A DNA stretch of 64,000 nucleotides from NCBI RefSeq assembly GCF_947497935.1, contig NZ_CANMIO010000021.1:1-64000 (forward strand), read 5' to 3'. The first letter of the stretch is position 1, and each line of letters opens with the position of its first letter. The translations under genes were made by a program, and so were the position numbers. Below the pieces are notes generated by a model. The model saw only the letters and a program-made list of their open reading frames with translations, searched no databases and was not told where the DNA came from. The stretch is from an uncultured Shewanella sp. Lineage in GTDB: Bacteria > Pseudomonadota > Gammaproteobacteria > Enterobacterales > Shewanellaceae. Shown here piece after piece: positions 63,248 through 64,000 of this stretch.

Positions 63248-63396
63248 GGTCCTAGGTGCTAGGAAAAACAAAGACGAACGGCCTGCGGCCTAGGGATTAC
63301 GGATAACGGATAACGGAACGTTCGCAAGTTCATTGACGGAAAACACGCAAGAATTTGATTTTGTAGGTCGGGCTTTAGCCCGTCAATTAAAGTGAT
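63248..63396 (-). repeat. Dispersed intergenic repeat, copy B
   Basis: Inverted relative to copy A at 30172-30334. On the minus strand it starts ATCACTTTAATTGACGGGC, has the hairpin CGGGCTAAAGCCCG, then CTTGCGAACGTTCCG, CCTAGGCCGCAGGCCG, TTCGTCTTTG and ends CACCTAGGACC. The middle holds direct copies of GGATAAC (plus strand, 63301-63315). No ORF. Confidence 0.85.
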
Positions 63397-63509
63397 TTAA
63401 CGTTTGTTGGAAAAGTAGCGAAATATAAATATGAGTAATAATATCAATCAGTATAAGAGCAAGAGTCTAGAATTAGATAGATAAAATTCGACTCTGGTCC
63501 ATCAAAAAT

Positions 63510-63533
63510 GACGGCATAAATGCCGACCTACAA
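63510..63533 (+). repeat. Fragment related to the dispersed repeat
   Basis: GACGGCATAAATGCC followed by GACCTACAA: the same design as the repeat terminus (GACGGGCTAAAGCCC then GACCTACAA), in the orientation of copy A. The remaining 63185-63702 sequence has no gene. Confidence 0.55.
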
Positions 63534-63702
63534 TTTATGAGGCTTCTGCTTTTCCGTCTTAGTTCTAATTCGGCTTCATCCGTCTCTGTCCATTCCGTCT
63601 ATGCTTGAACCTATATTTATCTTTGAACGTGATCTGAGTAAGACTGTTCAGCTAATTTGAGTGCTACCCTCTGCCATTAATCTAATGCCTGAGAACATCT
63701 CT

Positions 63703-64000
63703 ATGCAACACGTACTAATTATCGTTAATGACGCACCTTATGGTTCTGAAAAGTTGTTCAATGCACTTCGCTTAGCTATACAGCTTAATGAGCAAGATTA
63801 CTCACCTGTAAGAGTTAGTCTATTTTTATTATCTGATGCGGTAACAGCTGTATTACCTAATCAAAATCCAACTGAGGGTTATAACATTCAGCAGATGTTA
63901 GAGATTGTTCTTGCGCAAAAAACACAGGTTAAGTTTTGTGGATCGTGTATGTATGCTCGCGGACTCTCAGAGCTTAAGGTTATTGAAGGCTGTGAAGTTG
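63703..64000 (+). CDS. ychN: YchN-like DsrE-family protein, 5' part
   Basis: An open frame running off the right edge (99 codons visible). It reads MQHVLIIVNDAPYGSEKLFNALRLAIQL and later LFLLSDAVTAVLPNQ, GYNIQQMLEIVL and FCGSCMYARGLSELKVIEGCEV. This matches E. coli YchN closely as I recall it. DsrE/F-type proteins are small hexameric sulfur-relay-like proteins; YchN's own role is unknown. Cysteines in CGSC may be functional. An in-frame ATG at 63685 is a possible earlier start. Confidence 0.85.
   Translation, partial: MQHVLIIVNDAPYGSEKLFNALRLAIQLNEQDYSPVRVSLFLLSDAVTAVLPNQNPTEGYNIQQMLEIVLAQKTQVKFCGSCMYARGLSELKVIEGCEV

Noticed and set aside
1..64000. CRISPR array, prophage, insertion sequence or defence island
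   Set aside because: No repeat-spacer pattern, transposase, integrase or phage gene was seen anywhere in the window.

Overview
The window is chromosomal DNA from a gamma-proteobacterium of the Alteromonadales, most likely a Shewanella. It spans the replication origin. Gene order follows the E. coli blocks rrn-yrdA-yrdB-aroE-tsaC-yrdD-smg-dprA-def-fmt-rsmB-trkA, fadBA-pepQ-yigZ-trkH-hemG, glyQS, dnaA-dnaN-recF-gyrB, rpmH-rnpA-yidD-yidC-mnmE and mioC-oriC-mnmG-rsmG-atp. As usual outside the Enterobacteriaceae, parAB sits between rsmG and atpI. The species call is inference from synteny and protein similarity recalled from memory; no database was searched.

Layout. 1-136: a leftward rRNA P1-type promoter whose operon lies off the left edge. 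207-13868: the yrd/aroE/dprA/def/trkA block, with hemF, a group 2 truncated haemoglobin and an M9-type metallopeptidase lipoprotein set into it. 13889-18656: two trkH paralogues and two HemG-type flavoproteins around an ArsR-family regulator with the cysteine pair of persulfide sensors. 18791-24436: yigZ-pepQ diverging from fadBA. 24601-30956: small metabolic genes, a 1067-residue beta-propeller/amidohydrolase and tag. 31074-35188: glyQS and an HDOD protein. 35281-41421: gyrB, recF, dnaN and dnaA, all leftward. 41866-45721: rpmH to mnmE, rightward. 45790-48522: a gene-poor accessory stretch with two hypothetical ORFs and an orphan prepilin. 48523-50184: a LysE-type exporter and a nucleoside hydrolase. 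50563-54092: mioC, oriC, mnmG and rsmG. 54319-56001: parAB. 56225-63141: the complete nine-gene F-type ATP synthase operon. 63185-64000: intergenic repeats and the start of a ychN-like gene.

The genes form an origin-proximal control region: initiator and clamp (dnaA, dnaN), origin, partition ATPase and CTPase (parA, parB), and several sites that look like ParB targets (parS). Five parS or near-parS sequences lie between 25.6 and 46.7 kb, all on the dnaA side of oriC. One is in a 32-bp palindrome, one is the stem of a terminator and three are inside coding sequence. GATC sites are very dense at oriC and denser still upstream of dnaA.

I found no prophage, insertion sequence, CRISPR array or defence island, and no clearly new multi-gene system. 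The most noteworthy signals are the non-canonical (probably AUU) start of dprA, the parS constellation, the persulfide-sensor-like regulator next to duplicated hemG/trkH genes, the inverted pair of dispersed repeats 33 kb apart around the origin, and the large palindromes in regulatory positions.
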